Assembly (NCBI GenBank): GCA_025642065.1
Contig: JAODUP010000412.1
Coordinates: forward strand, 319,501 to 383,500
Reading direction: 5' to 3'
From: Paralvinella palmiformis
Lineage: Eukaryota; Annelida; Polychaeta; Terebellida; Alvinellidae
Length of the DNA stretch: 64,000 nucleotides
The first letter of the stretch is position 1. Every line of letters begins with the position of its first letter. Below the pieces are notes generated by a model. It had not been told where the DNA came from. It saw only the letters and a list, made by a program, of their open reading frames with translations, and did not search any database. The position numbers and the translations under genes are program-made. Below, in pieces: positions 23,700 to 37,523 of the stretch.

Positions 23700-25095
23700 T
23701 TATTTATTGATGGTTTGGGATTCACTTTAAACAATTAGAGATTCAAATAAATGTTCATTGAACATGCTGAGATCCTCTCGTATTTTGGATTGCAAAAATT
23801 CCTTGATAAGGTTATCCATACCACCTCATACTACCATAAGTTCTGCATCTAGTAATCAGATCATGATAATCTGGAGGTCGAAGTCGCTGATCCGAGTCAC
23901 ATCCATATGCTTCACTTACTCCTAAGTGGTCGAACGAATATTTATCACCGGGCAATATTAATTAATTAATTATTAATTAATTAAATCACTCCCAGTTACT
24001 GGAATGGCTTCTACAGGTTATATCGGAACAGGATGTCCTGTTTGCATAGGCTTTTGTACTTTAGTTAGCTAATTCTTCTGGTTCACAATAACCGCATTGT
24101 AGGCTATTTCGGTTTGGATAATATGGCATAGAGTCAGTACCAATCTCTTCTTCGTTGTTAATCAAATCGGCCAGATCAATTGAGGGCCAGTTATTGATCT
24201 GATCTAACGTACTGAAGTTACATGTCATAGTAGATTAAAAGCATTGCAAAGCCGATGCTGCGGTATGTCAGTAATGTTATTTACTACATGTTCAAATACA
24301 ACATATACGATATAAGATGCACAATAATTTGCTATTGCAATATAATGAATCATTACCAAATCAAACTTACATGGATTCGTTGTTGGTTGATAAAAAATAT
24401 AACTAGGTCTATTCCACACTATTTATTAAACCAATTATCATACCTTTCTTTAGTGCTTTTTAAGGGGGATGCATTATATAAGCAATGTTTTAAGCATTCT
24501 TATTTTCAACATTATATGAAATGATGTAATATGAATTTTGAATGTTGAAATAAACAATTTTAATTGAATTGAATAAAGGTCGTTTACCATTTAGGCAGCA
24601 TTCTTGTCCAGTATTGGAAAATGAAGCTAGCAATAAATATCAATTCCGTATTTATCCTTGAAGGCGGCAAAATACTGGATCATCCATGAAGATGAGTTGT
24701 GATTATCAAATTAGTTGTATCTTATGTCTGTATAAAGTTCGACAGATGAACTACGTGTACAATGCATACTCTTTTTCCAAATTATTCTTAACCTAAAGTA
24801 AGCTGATGCCAGTTACTCGTGATGTGATATTCTAACTAGATTTTAGACACGGTTAAATTACTTTAGCGCATGTCTACATAATCATAATTGTGGTGTCACC
24901 TTTAATCCAACCCCTGTGTCCAAATGTATGTACCCGTAATTAATTATCCTAAAACAGTGGAGTGACACAACCAGGTTGTGTCACCACCACATATATCCCC
25001 CCATCTAATCTCCCATCTAAACTGAATAAATGTCTATTTCTCACGCGTATTACCTGACATCAAGACCTGTTATAGGATAGATGATTGGTGTTTTA
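23700..25095. other. No gene recognised; possible LINE-type tail
   Basis: Non-coding. A near-palindromic ATTAATTAATTATTAATTAA stretch lies at about 23960-23980. TTTTAATTGAATTGAATAAA at about 24558-24577 resembles the TTGAA-rich tail of some LINEs, but the adjacent 24255-24524 frame has no recognisable RT motif. Confidence 0.45.
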
Positions 25096-25099
25096 GAGC

Positions 25100-25248
25100 T
25101 AAATGGGCCGAGCGACCTCCAAAGGTAATGAAGCGAAGTCAAAGATGAAACAACCTTCAGATATGCCCACACCGAGATTCGAACACGGGTGGAATTGATG
25201 TGTGGTCCAATACGCTACCGCCAGACCACGGAGGCGCCCTGAAGACCA
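25100..25248 (-). repeat. tRNA-derived SINE, family S1
   Basis: On the minus strand: GGGCGCCTCCGTGGTCTGGC head, A-box region, B-box GTTCGAATCTC (plus-strand GAGATTCGAAC at about 25181-25191), then the CTTTGACTTCGCTTCATTAC and CGCTCGGCCC body. Well preserved. Confidence 0.87.
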
Positions 25249-25839
25249 GTTACAGGAAATAAATATGACACAAAGTATATAAATTGAAAACCCAGTTGGT
25301 GATTGCTCAATTTCCCTTCATAATATGTGCGCGCAAAACAGAGTTAGCTTTTTTTTCCAAGTGGACGATAACATGAGTGTAAAACAAGGATCAACGATCC
25401 ACGATTAAGTCCAAACCAAACTATTTGCCATAATAATGTTCAGATTATAAAAGTGGTGAGTAAAATATAAGTTTACATTACCCCAAAAACTAGAACATGA
25501 AAAGGTTTAGACATAAAGTATAGGAATATAATTGACCTTTAATCCTGTGTGATTGACAAGTGGGACGGCATATACGAACAATATGAGATAAATTTGGCTA
25601 AGGTATAAACGGTTAGGTAAAACCTTGAGAGCAACAGCTGTTTGTCAAGGCTTGACATCATATAATTACGTCATACAAAAATCCCAGCCGGTGAATTAAA
25701 CTCGAATTACAATACATGTAGAATTTCAAACTCTTACTACACCTAAATGTGTTTCATATTACGACCCCGACACAAAAATGGGTTAGCAATTCACAGCTAA
25801 GTGACTCGGTAGTTCAAAGGCATCAACACCTTCATAACC

Positions 25840-27190
25840 CACAAATATATATTTGTAATATCTGGTAATCTCGCTATGGAAATATTAACGCGTTTTATTT
25901 TCTGCAACTTTAACGTGGTTTGGCAACCTATTCCACAGTCTGGAAGCTGGTACTCGGAAATACTTATCCGAGTACATTAGATTTTGATACCGTCAAAAGT
26001 GACTCGGATCTCAGCAGTCTTACCGATATATGTTATTGGATTAGGTCGCTTCTATACAATGGTGATGTTCTACTCAATACTTTGAAGGTGTGAAACAGGA
26101 TCTTGTACAGTGATCCGAAACAAACATTAAGCCAGTGCAGCTAAAACCAAACTGGAGTTATATGGTCTTTTTTTCCGAGTGCGTGTCACCAGGTGTGCTG
26201 TACAATTTTGCACTTGCTGTAGGCGGTTTTTCAGAGAGGGGGGATATTATATGAAAATGCACTGTCATAGTCCAGTGGATAAATAATAAGGGCATGGGCT
26301 AAATTCTTGCATGTCTTGTCATTTATGTACTTACTAATAAGTCCTATACTTCTTGCTGCCTAACAATAGGACTTACATATAGAACTCACCTGATTCTCCA
26401 TTCCTAGAGTATTATCCAAGATAAGCCTAGATTTATTACAGATATGGAAGAATGCATATAACCGGATCATAACTTAATGAGAAGATATCTTATTTTTGTT
26501 CACACGCTGATTGGATGAGAAAACAATGAATTCGGTCTTATTCAATTTTAACATGTTGTTGTTCATCAAAACACTTATCTATTCAATGCAAGCTTCAACT
26601 GAAGATGAAATATCATCCCATTTATCACATGGCTTTAAAGTCAAATACACTTGAGTATCATCGACTTAATATTAATATTTATTGTTATGCCGTTTAGTAA
26701 TTTCGCCATCCGACCTAGTATGCATACAGTAATTATCTGGCCCTAAAACAGATACCTATGGTAAACCAAAATGAAGACATACTTCAGGTGATGTTTCATC
26801 CGCGGCTGAAATACACCGAGTTGTGTGGGCGAGCTACTGATTTATCCAGGTTACGGCATTTTCCTTGATGAATGGTTACATAACAATCTGCAGATAAATC
26901 AAGCATGATTAAATAACTTCTATGATAAGCAGACTGTGATGGAGGTCAATGTTCTCTAAGTGATCTTCCATGCGCCTATTTGCAGATGAAAGGAAGGTTA
27001 GTAAAAGGACGATAATCTTTCATATCTTCCTTAAACAATCCGGATCTTTTAAGTGGGGGGTGGAGGGTGTTAACCGTTATTGTGGCTTGTTTCACTGACC
27101 CAGCCATTGACCTGTTGATAAGGGCTGTTATCGGTTTCAGAAGTTGATTCACACATTTCTTCAATATCCAACAGGGCAGTGGATCCAAGT
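25840..27190 (-). mobile_element. Decayed CR1/L2-type LINE, RT domain, minus strand
   Basis: Minus-strand reading begins at 27188 with MDPLPCWILKKCVNQLLKPI (pre-RT 'D-P-x-P-x-x-x-x-K' block) and K-D-Y-R-P at 27020-27000. Later come YADDTQVYLTLK (a broken frame around 26660-26620), SSVEACIE and MLKLNKT, LDNTLGMENQVSSICKS (about 26420-26360) and the terminal LHWL block (about 26150). It is the same family as 2507-3686 by shared wording. Numerous stops and shifts. Confidence 0.82.
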
Positions 27191-27337
27191 CACGTGACTT
27201 CGGAGATCTCGACTTCAGAGGTTGGTCGAAAAAATCTTTTCAACGTTCCTCTATCTTTGTTGAAAATATTAAAAAAACTCAAATGCCAATTTCCGATCCC
27301 AGTTATAGCATTTGTTCTAACGGGCAATTTATATTGG

Positions 27338-27790
<453 letters not shown>

Positions 27791-27879
27791 GAACGTGTGT
27801 GTTTGTCTATGCGTGTGTGTATGCGTGAGTGCACGCGTACGTGCGTGTGTTCTTGCGTGCGTGCAATGATAGGCATATA

Positions 27880-28830
27880 AACGCGCGTAAATTAAAAATG
27901 CACTAATTCTGATATCCTGACCATTTAGCTCGTAATGTCAGATAACGTGCATCAATCGATTGATAGATATATAATGACAACGGCTTTATTGATGAGCACA
28001 TTAACCATTTTGAGAAACCATCGTCTAATTCGTGTTTGGACACGTTCATTACCGAAAGTGGCAATTACTCTCACTGAAAGACGATAAGCTGCGGTTGACG
28101 ACTTTGCGGCTGTCCTGTTTGCCTTTTATTAGCTCTGATCAGAGCTTGAAGGGTGCTTTTATCGGCTTCACTATCATACGACTCTTTGTTATCGCTCACC
28201 AACGGTCTCTCTGTAACAATTTCTTTAGCAATGATCACAACGCGCGGTACATCCCACAATTAGCTACAACCGTGTGTATCTGGCTGTTATGTGTGAGCTG
28301 CCTTTGTAGTTGGTTAGTAGCATTAGATCGAACGCGAACACGGCCTAGTGTTCAATTGATCTAATAGTTACATTCCTAGCATCCGCCCAATTTCCAACTG
28401 AGATGAATTACAAAACGTTATAAGCACAAATCTAAATGCAGTGATCACTTGCCTTGACCCGAGCTTGCTCTTCATCGGGCAGCATATAATGCGTAGATCT
28501 GAGATGTTTGTTCTATGATACGCTATGCATATAAACGTCGATATCAACAGTCCATAGGTACTACCCGCTATATGGCTATGAGACACAGCTACAGGACATG
28601 AGAATTGGGTTATTTCGTACACTTTGCCGACTTTGGGAATGAACTACCTGCTGACAGTTAGCGTAATTACCAGTACATTAATTTGTATGGTCCTAACCCG
28701 GCGGCTGTTCCTATTATTGGCACGAATACCACGGAATGTGTTACAGACTTTATGGCGTGTGGGTAGGATTTTTCTCACTTATTTAGACATCTATAGGTTT
28801 TTTAACTTTATTATTTAAACGATGAACGCT
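27880..28830. other. No gene recognised; possible missing 5' exons of the CTLD-PAN gene
   Basis: Two hydrophobic stretches could in principle be signal peptides (WLLCVSCLCSWLVAL about 28281-28325 and NYLLTVSVITSTLICMVLT from ATG 28639, followed by GTAGGA at about 28761). Neither has flanking evidence and neither could be joined to the downstream lectin exon with confidence. Confidence 0.35.
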
Positions 28831-28835
28831 GCAAT

Positions 28836-29694
28836 TGCATTAAATTACAGCAAAAGTACTTATCGCGACGCCCGACCGTCTTGTCGGGGTGAAGCCGCTG
28901 ATTAAACCGTCATTGCAGATGCAAACGAAAATGTATTCATCAAGGAACTCTGTCTTGTGGTAAGTTTTAAGATTTCTAACTTGCTATAGACAAATGTGAA
29001 GTTGGTTAATCCATGTCACTATTGAACATATTCCGTGGCCTATTTTAGTAGGAAGACGTTAATGAGAATATACCGGCAAGGGTTTTTATTGGACGGTTTT
29101 CGTATGGTTTGATGGTAGTCTATTGAATTATAATGCTTGGGATCAAGGAGAGCCGAAACGCTCCGACCCAGATGACGATTTGACGGCGATGTACGGGCCA
29201 ACAGACGCCAAATGGGGAAGGTGGTTTGTTTGTCCGAGCTATTTCTCAAGTCATTTCGTGTGCCAATTGCGTAAAAAAGGAAGGCAAGTACTACGTATGA
29301 GCTAGAAATAATTGTACTTGAAATTGTTTTAGACAAATGCTTAACATATTGATATTGATTAAAATGTATTCTTATCTTTATTGAGGTAGGCATAAATGTT
29401 TTAATTACAGTTTCTGAGATGTCCGCGTTGGGAACAAATGAATTAGGGATATACATGGATCGCCTTTCCTTGAATGTTCTTTTTGCGCGCAGTAAGATAG
29501 AATGTGTTTACAGATGCTTCCAACAACATAACTGTCTCTCGGCTAACTTTTGGCTGGCACCTCTGACATATAACAGTATCTGTGTACTGAATGGCGCTAC
29601 GAGAAGAGAAGATTATGCCGTCGTTGGGACTACGGGAGAGTCTTATTATGGAGCGGATGTCAGCGAGTGGAAATACTTAGAATTACTGGACTGA
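28836..29694 (+). pseudogene. CTLD-PAN (Apple) secreted protein, 3' part, probably broken
   Basis: Segment 1 (about 28850-28959) reads TYRDARPSCRGEAAD, then an in-frame TAA at 28903-28905 where Leu is expected, then TVIADANENVFIKELC. This is the CTLD alpha-helix-2 block, ending in a good donor (GTAAGT). Segment 2 (about 29052-29270) starts NENIPARVFIGRF. A frame change near 29096-29100 leads into FVWFDGSLLNYNAWDQGEP and WGRWFVCPSYFSSHFVCQL, the rest of a CTLD. Donor GTAAAA follows at 29271. Segment 3 (29411-29694) joins in phase 1 and encodes a PAN/Apple-like domain (ECVYRC, NCLSANF, SICVLNGAT) to a TGA. The EPN/QPD position reads GEPK, so classical sugar binding is doubtful. A stop plus a frameshift argues for a pseudogene; an unrecognised splice pattern or an assembly error is the alternative. 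Confidence 0.72.
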
Positions 29695-29699
29695 TGTAT

Positions 29700-32600
29700 C
29701 GCGAAGAAATGTATCAAGAGCCTTCATTTAATATTATTATGATGATGGTCCTGTGGGAAGCTGTGTGTGGAAACACACACATAAATGTGATTCTGATATT
29801 ATGACTTATGCTAGCATATCATATGCACACCTATTCTACCATACCGATAGAATGAAGCTAATACACTAACGAGTATGTCAACTTAAACACATTTTACGTA
29901 AATAATAAGACAGGTACAGGATGATAGTCAGCTAACAATTACGAGTCAGATGCACCAGTTACAACACATTACATATGATTCGTATGGCCATGTTCTTTTG
30001 TGAAATATGGTTTGAATTCTGTCGAAGCTGGATCATGGAAGACTTGAATCACATTTAATCCGCATCCGCATCTTCCAGTTCTATACAACTGCGCCATTTG
30101 GTTACTTGTCTCACAATTGTTTATTTATAGGGATGGTTAGTTTTATCGAGTAATACAAACCACAACATTCGACCATTTCCGCTCAAAAATAGCTGCCTTT
30201 CGATATCATCGGGTACGATGAATTGCAAAGTAAAATCACAACAAACATCTTCTGGTATATTTCCCTAAAACTAACCCAAATGATTTATTAAATGACCTTT
30301 TGCAGACATAAAAGAGATTCTCAGAAATAATCCCATCAGTGTAACCCGATCACAATACAAACGTTGCTGTTTTACTGGGACTTTTATCAGAAACTTTATG
30401 AAACTTGACACATTTTTATGTGTTACAATTTATAACATACTAAAATCAGAACATTTTAACATTTCATTAAATGTTTTGGTTCAGATATATTTATACAACC
30501 TGCCCTGTATAGTTTAGGTATACAGTCTAACCCCGCCATCCGCCACCAGTGAAAAGCCGCCGATCTCACCTACCGGATCCGATATCCCACCATGATATTG
30601 CCCCCGTTTATCCGTAGCCCCGGTATCCAGCCACCGCCAGTGTTCACGCAATACGACTACCATAGATTACCGTATATATAACTCCGTTATTACCGCCACA
30701 CATTGACCGTGAAATGTTTCGGTAATCTGTGAAAATCACGTTACGATATATCAAATATACAGACCAATGCTATTAAGCCAGTCGACGATAAATTAAATGA
30801 AGTGATTGTTGGGGTTAACAAACGATCAGAAACCACGTGTAATTAACCACCTGATCAATAGATTTATAAAGTAGAAGCCACAAGTGATATGTAGCCACCA
30901 TTAACTCTAATTCGCAATTCATCACTGACATAAACATTATATAATGCCACAAATCTGTTCTATTCATCGTATTATTTCTGATCATGGTCACTCTATCGAG
31001 AAAAATCTTCCCAGCACCAAAGTTTCGACCATTTTTCCACATTGTGGTTCATGGATATAAAACGACGTACTGTTGGTGATATTATGAGTCAGCGCGACAA
31101 GTGGTTATCTAACAATACCACCAAACGTATATTGTACACAATTATGTGTTGTTTCCATTCATCTACCACCCCCAGGGCTCTGCGCCGAATATGCCTCCCC
31201 ACTCTAATGCCTCTCTACCACAACGCCAACTTTCAGCCAGGTCCCAAAGTTGGCATAAAGGTGAGATTATACTGTACCTGGAACTTTAAGAGCGATGTAT
31301 TAATGAATCACTCATGAAAGATGTTCGTTTGTAATGATTCTTTTTTTATATGTACTGCATGACAATAGCGTCAAAGCCCTGGACCATCATTAAAACAGAA
31401 GATATATAACATTCAAATAACCTAATTTTGTCATATGTTTCCAGGTGTTTCACATATGTTTTTTTGAAAATTACTGAATTAAGGCCAGCAATCGTATTTC
31501 TCGGTCTCTCCTGCCTTTCACTATTTAAAGATAAGACATTAATATTCAATAAGTAATGAAGGTGAAATAAATATCTGAACATTTATCTTATCATATAAGT
31601 TTTCGTCCTGGCCAGACCTCAGAATCATATTTAAACTTAGTGTTCTTGTTGTTGTTTTATTTAACACTAAATAGCAATACGCAACCTAAACCATTTAAAT
31701 ACCAACATTAGCTTTATATTAATTTTAAATTATTTATTTTCTTAGCTTTATAAGTGCAAAGCCTTCGATCAAATCAGCAAAATTAATTTCGTTTAACAAA
31801 TCCGCTTCAATACTAAGCAGGGCCATGTCATACATTCTATATTGTCCATAACACATCTCCTTGTGCTGAGCTCAGGTGTCCAATTTCTCACCATTAATGA
31901 TAAGAACATATGCAAGGTATCTTCTAAACATCACTTAGGTAATTTAGATAAGAATAACTCTATACTCGCCTCTCCGCTTCTCCTCACCTTGGATCTCTTT
32001 CTTATCTGTATTTCAAGTTTAGAAACAATTAAGTAAAATCCGGTGTTATTTTGTATATGAGGCTTCTTTCTGACATGATTGCGTTTGGTGCCATTTCCTT
32101 AGCAAGTACTCCAAATGTTTCAAATTCACCTCTTAATGGGTTGAATGGTCTAGGCAATATATCGTAAGCATCAGCATATATTTTAATTAAGTTAATTATG
32201 CAGAATTTGAATTATTCTATGAAACTTGGTATAATTTAGCCTCACATAATCAGTATAAGAAACAATTCTAGCTTTTGTTACTAACTTGTCATATTGTTTT
32301 CTTCTTATCTGGTGTCTCGCTTTTCTGATTGGACTTCTCCCAGATACACTAAGGCGTCAAGGTCTTAAAGGAAAACATCATTATTGCTATAACTATCGTA
32401 GTACGCATTTGCCATCTGTTATTACAGAAATATTTGAATAAACTTTCACTTTCAGGACTAGCTTTAAGAAATTCCGCCAGGTGGCTACGGCTGTCAACAG
32501 CAGTCTCGTCTGCTAAATTGGGTGACTAGGAGCACAGGACGTATATTTTACACATTTTAACTGATGTGGATTTGATAACTCTTATGTAGCATCCATTGAT

Positions 32601-33615
32601 GAGCTAAAATAACTGGAATAATTTACGCCTTCAACAATGAACGGGTGAACCTTCTCAACCGAGAGTTTAATGAATACATCACGGGTGATTTGGACAGGTT
32701 AGGATTTCCTTTACCGCTATATTTATAAATCCTCTTTACTAAGATCAAATGCATTAATCTCTCTCTCTCTCTCTCTCTCCCCTGTATAGCTCATCTTTGA
32801 TTTTCTCTCTCTCTCCTGTATAGCTCACCTTTGATTTTTGCCCCAGGGAAAAGTTTTGATAACTGAATAGTATTAACTTGCCACCAGTAAAAGTCCGATA
32901 AAAAGATTGATTAGGTCTACAAAGAACCGATTAAACCTCATTATCGGCAAAAATATCAATCCACAGCCCTGATTTGTCAGCTTTGTTTTTCGTTTTTCAG
33001 CATTTCCTTTTAATGTCAGACTGTTTTGTAGGATAACTTGATTCAAAACTAAAGCTAGAGATATAAATTGAATAATTCAGTTACAGTTATTAGGGTAAAT
33101 CACATTTAGATGCATTATCGATAAACTGAATAAACTTTAGATTGCTGGAGTTCCAAAAAACACACAAACATTTTTATGTTAATTCATTAAAACCATATAT
33201 AAATCGTAGATATTTCAACGCCCGTTATGGATACATAAACGTTTTACTTCAAAAGTTGAAGAATAAATCAGCGTTGTGTTCTCACATGATGGACAAATGA
33301 GTATAGGTTATTGATAATTGTATCGAGTTGAAAATTCAATTTTATGAGAATATTATTTTATCGCATAATAATTAAGTTGTTCGGGTTAAGCTGTTCAGTT
33401 TGAATTATTCGCGCTAGTTTATCTCAAATTGTGTTATATTATCCTACGAAGACTAATAATGATAATAATTTATATTTAAAAACCGCTTTCAGTATATTAA
33501 AGGTCATATGTAGGTAAATGTTTTGTACGTCAAAGTTTTAATATGTCATATAATTAATATATAACACTTCTGTGTCAATATGATAGAAATGCATGTAGAA
33601 ACAGATAAACGCATC
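29700..33615. other. No gene recognised
   Basis: About 3.9 kb of AT-rich sequence. A GC-richer patch at about 30524-30640 begins CAGTCTAACCCCGCCATCCG, which resembles a pogo/Tigger-type terminus, but I could not find its partner. A CT-rich repeat pair lies at 32757-32832, where CCTGTATAGCTCA-CTTTGATTTT occurs twice. Nothing coding was recognised. Confidence 0.5.
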
Positions 33616-33622
33616 TTAAATG

Positions 33623-33623
<1 letters not shown>

Positions 33624-33699
<76 letters not shown>
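33624..33699. repeat. (TA)n microsatellite
   Basis: About 38 TA units. Confidence 0.95.
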
Positions 33700-33701
<2 letters not shown>

Positions 33702-33849
33702 ACAAACTATACGTAACATTCAATAAAGCAGAAACAACGTTCATTGATAAAGAGAACGATAAGAACCTATGTATAAAAAGTACAGTTCTTTGATTAGCAG
33801 TATACCATGCTAGCAGATGCATATTTAGTGATCTTGCTGTTCATCGGAT

Positions 33850-34920
33850 ATTCATGATACGGTGATATAATGATATAATACTTAGTTTTATGGAATCTTT
33901 GACCGTTCTGATGTTGATAGTTCGGAGTACGTCATGATTATGGCTGCGTTTAAACAGTCCAAAGGCTTTGCTTAAGCAAACGCGCTTGGACTGATTCCAT
34001 CTTCTTCGGGGTTCAAGCATTGCTATGTATAGTGTCCATGCCTTATAATAGCACTGGTTCACAAATACTATCGTACAAATAGTGTAGGCTATTCCTGATG
34101 TTCCAATCTAGTACGCATGAGTGCATTTGTTGGTGCGGAATTTGACGTGCTCAATAGACCTGCAGTTAGCTGACAGAACAGTTCCTAATATACTACGGTG
34201 TTTGTCTAGGCCCAGCACCGTATCATCTAATAGTCATGTCGGTTGGGAGCTTAAAGACTGACTTTCCAGCAATCATGCATTTTGGAGTTTTTAACATTGA
34301 AATTAAATTTCCACTTATTACATGACGCACAGTAATCAATCAATCACTATAAACTATGAGCATTGGCACGATAAACAGTCACGTCATCTCCGTACGCCAG
34401 CGAGTTAAAATATAGCAGTCTGATATGAACGTCATAAGGGTTACATTGTAGCTGCAACATGTCATTAATAAACAAACATTGAATAAAATAAGGGTTAATA
34501 GTAAAGATATTGCTGAGTTGTCCTTTCCAGCTAACTTTGGCATTAAGAGATTGATACCGATTATACAATACAAGCTAATGGTTTAAGGACAGTAGACCAA
34601 TTAATTTATAAAATAAGTATGACAAATTGAATCAAAATATTTCTCAGCATCTAAGTTGCATATGTAAACGGGACTAATTTTATATTCACAATAATAAATA
34701 GTGTCCGATTAAAAGACTGCATCCAAATGAGGCACCTTTTACTTTACTAAAGCCATAGTAAGTGTCACCTATCTTTACATTTGGCATCAATAGTATCTCA
34801 ATTATCTTGGAGTGTGTGGTGCTGATTGTGATAGGTCAGTAATTACTAGGATCATTCAGACTTCTTTAAGATAGGAACTATAACACCGTTTGTGAAACTT
34901 TCGTGAACATGTTAGTAGAC
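33850..34920 (-). mobile_element. Decayed LINE RT, minus strand (YGDD type)
   Basis: Minus-strand reading gives FTNGVIVPILKKS (about 34910-34870), then after breaks NPYFIQCLFINDMLQLQCNP and LAYGDDVTVYRANAHSL (34500-34350), where YGDD takes the YADD position. A C-terminal basic block RRRWNQSKRVCLSKAFG (about 34010-33960) follows. A different LINE lineage from the CR1/L2-type elements nearby. Broken by stops. Confidence 0.75.
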
Positions 34921-34929
34921 CTACTTCGT

Positions 34930-35253
34930 ATCTATCTTTCATATCTAAAGTATTAGAAAAAGTCGCATCCAGTCGTTTGAATGTTCACCTAAACTGTAAT
35001 CACCTGTCTAATATTTTTCAGTCTGCTTACAAATATGTTCACTTTACAGAAACCGCTCTAGTGAAAGTTCACAACGACATATCACTAAACATGGACACGG
35101 GAAAGGTCACAGCACTAACACTATTAGATTTATCTGCAACTTTTCACATCATTGAGTATTATGTTCTTGTAGATCACCTCTCTGATTGGTATGACATATT
35201 GGCTATAGCACTCACTTGGATCCGCTCATTCTTAATAAATAGGTCTAAACATA

Positions 35254-35314
<61 letters not shown>

Positions 35315-35354
35315 GTTATTATTATTTATTTATTTTTTATTTATTGTATTATAC

Positions 35355-35403
<49 letters not shown>

Positions 35404-36460
35404 CAATAAAAGTATGAAACTGTTTTAAAGGCAGTTCGCATGTTTTGCCGGAGTCTTTCCTCGGCTCTGTTCTTGGAGCACAAATGTTTACTGCTTGGTA
35501 GCGACTAAGCTCTCTTATTCACAGCCACAAATTAGATCATCATTTATATGCAGATGACACCCAAGTATACATATCTTTATCTACAGCAGACAGTGATCTT
35601 TCTTTTACGCAACTAGTTGACTGTCTCGGTGATATCTCTGGCTGGATGACAAACAATAGACTTAGGGTCAATGCGAACAAAACATTTCTTCCCTACGCCA
35701 TCCTTAATCATAGCACCACAGCGTCATATGCTGTACTTAATCTTGGTGGTACATTGGATAGTAATTTTAATTTCAGAAAACATATTTCTCTGACAGTGCT
35801 GCGTCTACCATATTCGTGACCTTCGCCGTATTCGTCGCTATATTTCTCTATCAGTCGCCAAAACCATTGTTACAGTACTCATTACTGGTACGCTTGATTA
35901 CTGCAACTCTCTTCTTTATTACAATAAATTGCAAAATTTCAGTGTGTTCAGAACTGTTTAACTGGGGTTTTCATACGGTCTCTTCAATCTGTGCCACTCT
36001 TCGAATCACTTCATTAGCTTCCTGTTCTATCTCGCATCATTTTCAAACTATGTACCATTGCCTACCAAATTATTTCTTCTGGAGAACCTTCATATCTATT
36101 TTCCATGCCTTCTCTGCCGCCCAAACGCAGAATGCTCAGTACCCCTGGTTTTCACTTGTTTACTGTTCCCAGGTTACAACTCGTGCTGACACTCTTACTT
36201 TTTCAGTTGTTGGTCCTACTCTTTGGAACTCACTCCCTGAACATGTTAAGTATTCAAATAGCATAGTATTTTTAGTCACCATTTGAATACTCATCTTTTC
36301 AGACGTGCTTATCCTTCCTAATTTTCCAGTTTCCATTACATCCGATCATATGTTAATGAATTTTTGCATTGTGCCTTGACTATGAGGTTGCCCAATCCCT
36401 GTACTATTATGAGTATGATTATGGTTGTTGTTGTGGTTGTTGTGGTGGTGTTATTTTATA

Positions 36461-36491
<31 letters not shown>
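34930..36491 (+). mobile_element. CR1/L2-type LINE RT with internal (TTA)n expansion
   Basis: Begins in the RT (VLEKVASSRLNVHL, then SNIFQSAYKYVHFTETALVKVHNDI and ALTLLDLSATFHIIEY). A TTA expansion at 35257-35313 and 35355-35401 then replaces part of the frame. YADDTQVY follows at about 35549-35572, then WMTNNRLRVNANKT, NLGGTLDSNFNF and the C-terminal LHWLPV and LFGTHSL blocks in shifted frames. The 3' end (GTTGCCCAATCCCTGTACTA, then a TTA tail to 36491) matches the fragment in the CPTP-like gene intron at 51840-52060. Inactive. Confidence 0.85.
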
Positions 36492-36492
<1 letters not shown>

Positions 36493-36539
36493 CATAAAAA
36501 TGCAATGTTGTGAGCGAAATATGGTCGAGGTGATGATTA

Positions 36540-36715
36540 TGATGGTTCGTGATTTACGGCCACTTTTGTCCACAAGGTAGGCTAAATGGGCCGAGCGACC
36601 TCCAAAAGCGAAGCTAAAGATGAAACAATCTTCAGATATGACAACGCCGAGATTCGAACACGGGTGGTAGTGATCTGTGGTCCAACAAGCTACCGCTAGA
36701 CCACGGAGGCGCCCC
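36540..36715 (-). repeat. tRNA-derived SINE, family S1, best copy
   Basis: Minus strand: GGGGCGCCTCCGTGGTCTAG head at 36715, A-box TGGTCTAGCGGTAGC, B-box GTTCGAATCTC (plus-strand GAGATTCGAAC, 36650-36660), a body with GAGGTCGCTCGGCCC, and the distal GTGGACAAAAGTGGCCGTAAA part (36580-36555). The box spacing fits an internal pol III promoter. Confidence 0.9.
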
Positions 36716-36719
36716 TCGG

Positions 36720-37520
36720 GATATCGTCGGGAAGACATTGCAGGATACCAGAACGATCATGTTTAATAGGACAACTGTCAGCTAATCAGAATCCAGGACC
36801 TCAGTCGATAGCAAATAAAATACAATGACCGAGGAACAACTGATTTTAGGTAGATTAGAATTGAAATAAACAAATCTGGTGTACCTTCACTGAACTACAA
36901 AAGGCTATGAAACATTTGATCTTTATAATGATATTAGAAGACAACAAAACTGAACAGATATGGAATTTATGTTATCATCATATAAAAACATAATATATAA
37001 AAAGCTTTATCCTAACATTATTAACTTATATTAAATTTAAAAATAATTATGAGCAATTGCTCTATTTATCAGCCCTCAACATCATAACTCTTCCAAGGTT
37101 TTATAGTTAGGTGACATTTTGTTACTTTGGTATTTCACGACGTTCAACTGCCGTATATAGTTTAAAATAAATACGGAAATGCCACATTAAGAGAAGTAAA
37201 CACAGTATGTCCATCAATATTAATTTCTGTAGTCTGAGCTAACTATGGATTCGCATTAATAATGGTATTATAGCAATCAAGCTTCATTAGCATATAAAAC
37301 AATTACACACCTGGTTGATTCTGTTTAGGTCAAATAGTTCGATAAACAAAGATTAGTGCTTTATTGATTGTATCTTGGTCGCCCTAAACATGCAGACTCG
37401 TGCATTATGTGAAGAATTGCCGCAGGTCGTGTTTTTTTTACGTTAAAACTAATTAAAGATGTTATTAACTGTCCAGCAGGCTGTTAACATTTCCTATTGC
37501 ATTACATTAATAAACAAATA
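36720..37520. other. No gene recognised
   Basis: AT-rich non-coding sequence between the SINE and the BEL/Pao element. Confidence 0.55.
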
Positions 37521-37523
37521 TAC

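Noticed and set aside
28032..28364. 110-codon open frame with a hydrophobic end
   Set aside because: No domain, no splice connection, ordinary length for chance in this region.
29040..29456. 138-codon minus-strand open frame across the CTLD-PAN locus
   Set aside because: The opposite strand carries domain homology and splice sites; no motif was recognised in this frame.
30524..30700. Pogo/Tigger-like MITE starting CAGTCTAACCCCGCCATCCG
   Set aside because: Only one end is recognisable; no matching inverted terminus or TA duplication was found nearby, so it was not called as an element.
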